NCBI RefSeq assembly: GCF_024341905.1
Contig: NZ_BQXY01000003.1
Coordinates: forward strand, 389,477 to 453,476
From: Clostridium folliculivorans
GTDB lineage: Bacteria > Bacillota > Clostridia > Clostridiales > Clostridiaceae
Length of the DNA stretch: 64,000 nucleotides
Direction of reading: 5' to 3'
Positions 63,831-64,000 of the stretch are shown here, piece after piece (position 1 is the first letter of the stretch; every line of letters begins with the position of its first letter). The notes beneath the pieces were generated by a model, which worked only from the letters and a program-made list of their open reading frames with translations, ran no database searches and was not told where the DNA came from. A program made the translations under genes and the position numbers.

Positions 63831-64000
63831 TTAGAAAGTGTAAGTTTCAATATTTTCTATAGCTTTATCAACAAGTTCATCTATTGCTAGAACGCTTTCT
63901 GACTTTCTTGTGACATCTACTCTTGGTTTTGTCTTAGGATGTTTTGGAACAAATATTGTACAGCAATCTTCATATGGTAATATTGAAGTTTCAAAAGTAC
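63831..64000 (-). CDS. thiI: ThiI tRNA 4-thiouridine/thiamine sulfurtransferase, C-terminal fragment
   Basis: The last 55 residues only; the 5' part lies beyond the window. [20 protein letters not shown] is the well-conserved ThiI C-terminal motif (family '[12 protein letters not shown].PkhP.tkP'), where the first Cys region helps the sulfur-transfer step. ThiI uses ATP to adenylate U8 of tRNA and in many bacteria serves thiamine synthesis as well. The short (non-rhodanese) form typical of Firmicutes ends here, as the stop comes 33 residues after that motif. Confidence 0.9.
   Translation of the reverse strand, partial: TFETSILPYEDCCTIFVPKHPKTKPRVDVTRKSESVLAIDELVDKAIENIETYTF

Overview
This is an AT-rich window (roughly 30% GC by eye) from a spore-forming, anaerobic low-GC Firmicute, most probably Clostridium or a close relative. 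The signs are strong GGAGG ribosome binding sites, several TTG/GTG starts, two SpoVB-type flippases, a LonB protease beside Lon, DUF5685-DnaJ genes, many Gly/Cys-rich small surface-type proteins, a PerR-like regulator and a purine riboswitch. No rRNA, tRNA, prophage, CRISPR array or complete transposase gene was seen.

Layout. 0-5 kb: the 5' end of a B12-radical SAM gene, a methyltransferase-like protein, a zinc phospholipase C-like protein, a membrane-anchored sugar dehydrogenase-like propeller and a SpoVB-like flippase. 5-11 kb: a same-strand run of a second SpoVB-like flippase, an RluA pseudouridine synthase, an M20 amidohydrolase and an extended FtsA-like ATPase. 11-17.5 kb: small membrane proteins, a PadR/VanZ pair and a UvrD-type helicase. 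17.8-25 kb: nicotinate phosphoribosyltransferase, an EAL-HDOD signalling protein, a QueT transporter behind a candidate preQ1 pseudoknot, and a DUF5685-DnaJ-membrane protein operon. 25-30 kb: a PerR-like regulator, a solute-binding lipoprotein and a cluster of four low-complexity Gly/Cys/Met-rich proteins. 30-39 kb: the protein quality-control block tig-clpP-clpX-lonB-lon-engB, all on the minus strand. 39-55 kb: an MBL hydrolase, a CPBP protease, an M23 peptidase, two membrane-anchored nuclease-fold proteins, a diguanylate cyclase, a MutS-like membrane ATPase, a PreP-type M16 peptidase and an alpha/beta hydrolase. 55-64 kb: a small TM1266-like protein, an NCS2 purine permease under a guanine riboswitch, GtrA, three GH13 glucosidase/amylase genes and the 3' end of thiI.

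How genes work together. Trigger factor, ClpXP, LonB and Lon form a co-oriented folding and proteolysis block. The lipoprotein amylase outside the cell and two cytoplasmic alpha-glucosidases make a maltodextrin-degrading set; a LacI-type operator-like site lies before the first glucosidase. Uptake of purines and queuosine precursors looks RNA-controlled.

The least explained content is intergenic. (i) A family of small non-autonomous mobile elements (five copies; 8-bp target duplications, exact in two; long terminal inverted repeats) keeps what looks like the start of a transposase gene; one copy has inserted into another repeat. (ii) A six-copy ~48-nt motif always lies downstream of a gene 3' end in the same orientation, often just before a terminator hairpin, and could fold as an H-type pseudoknot. 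(iii) There are several long perfect inverted repeats. All calls come from reading the sequence; no database search was run.
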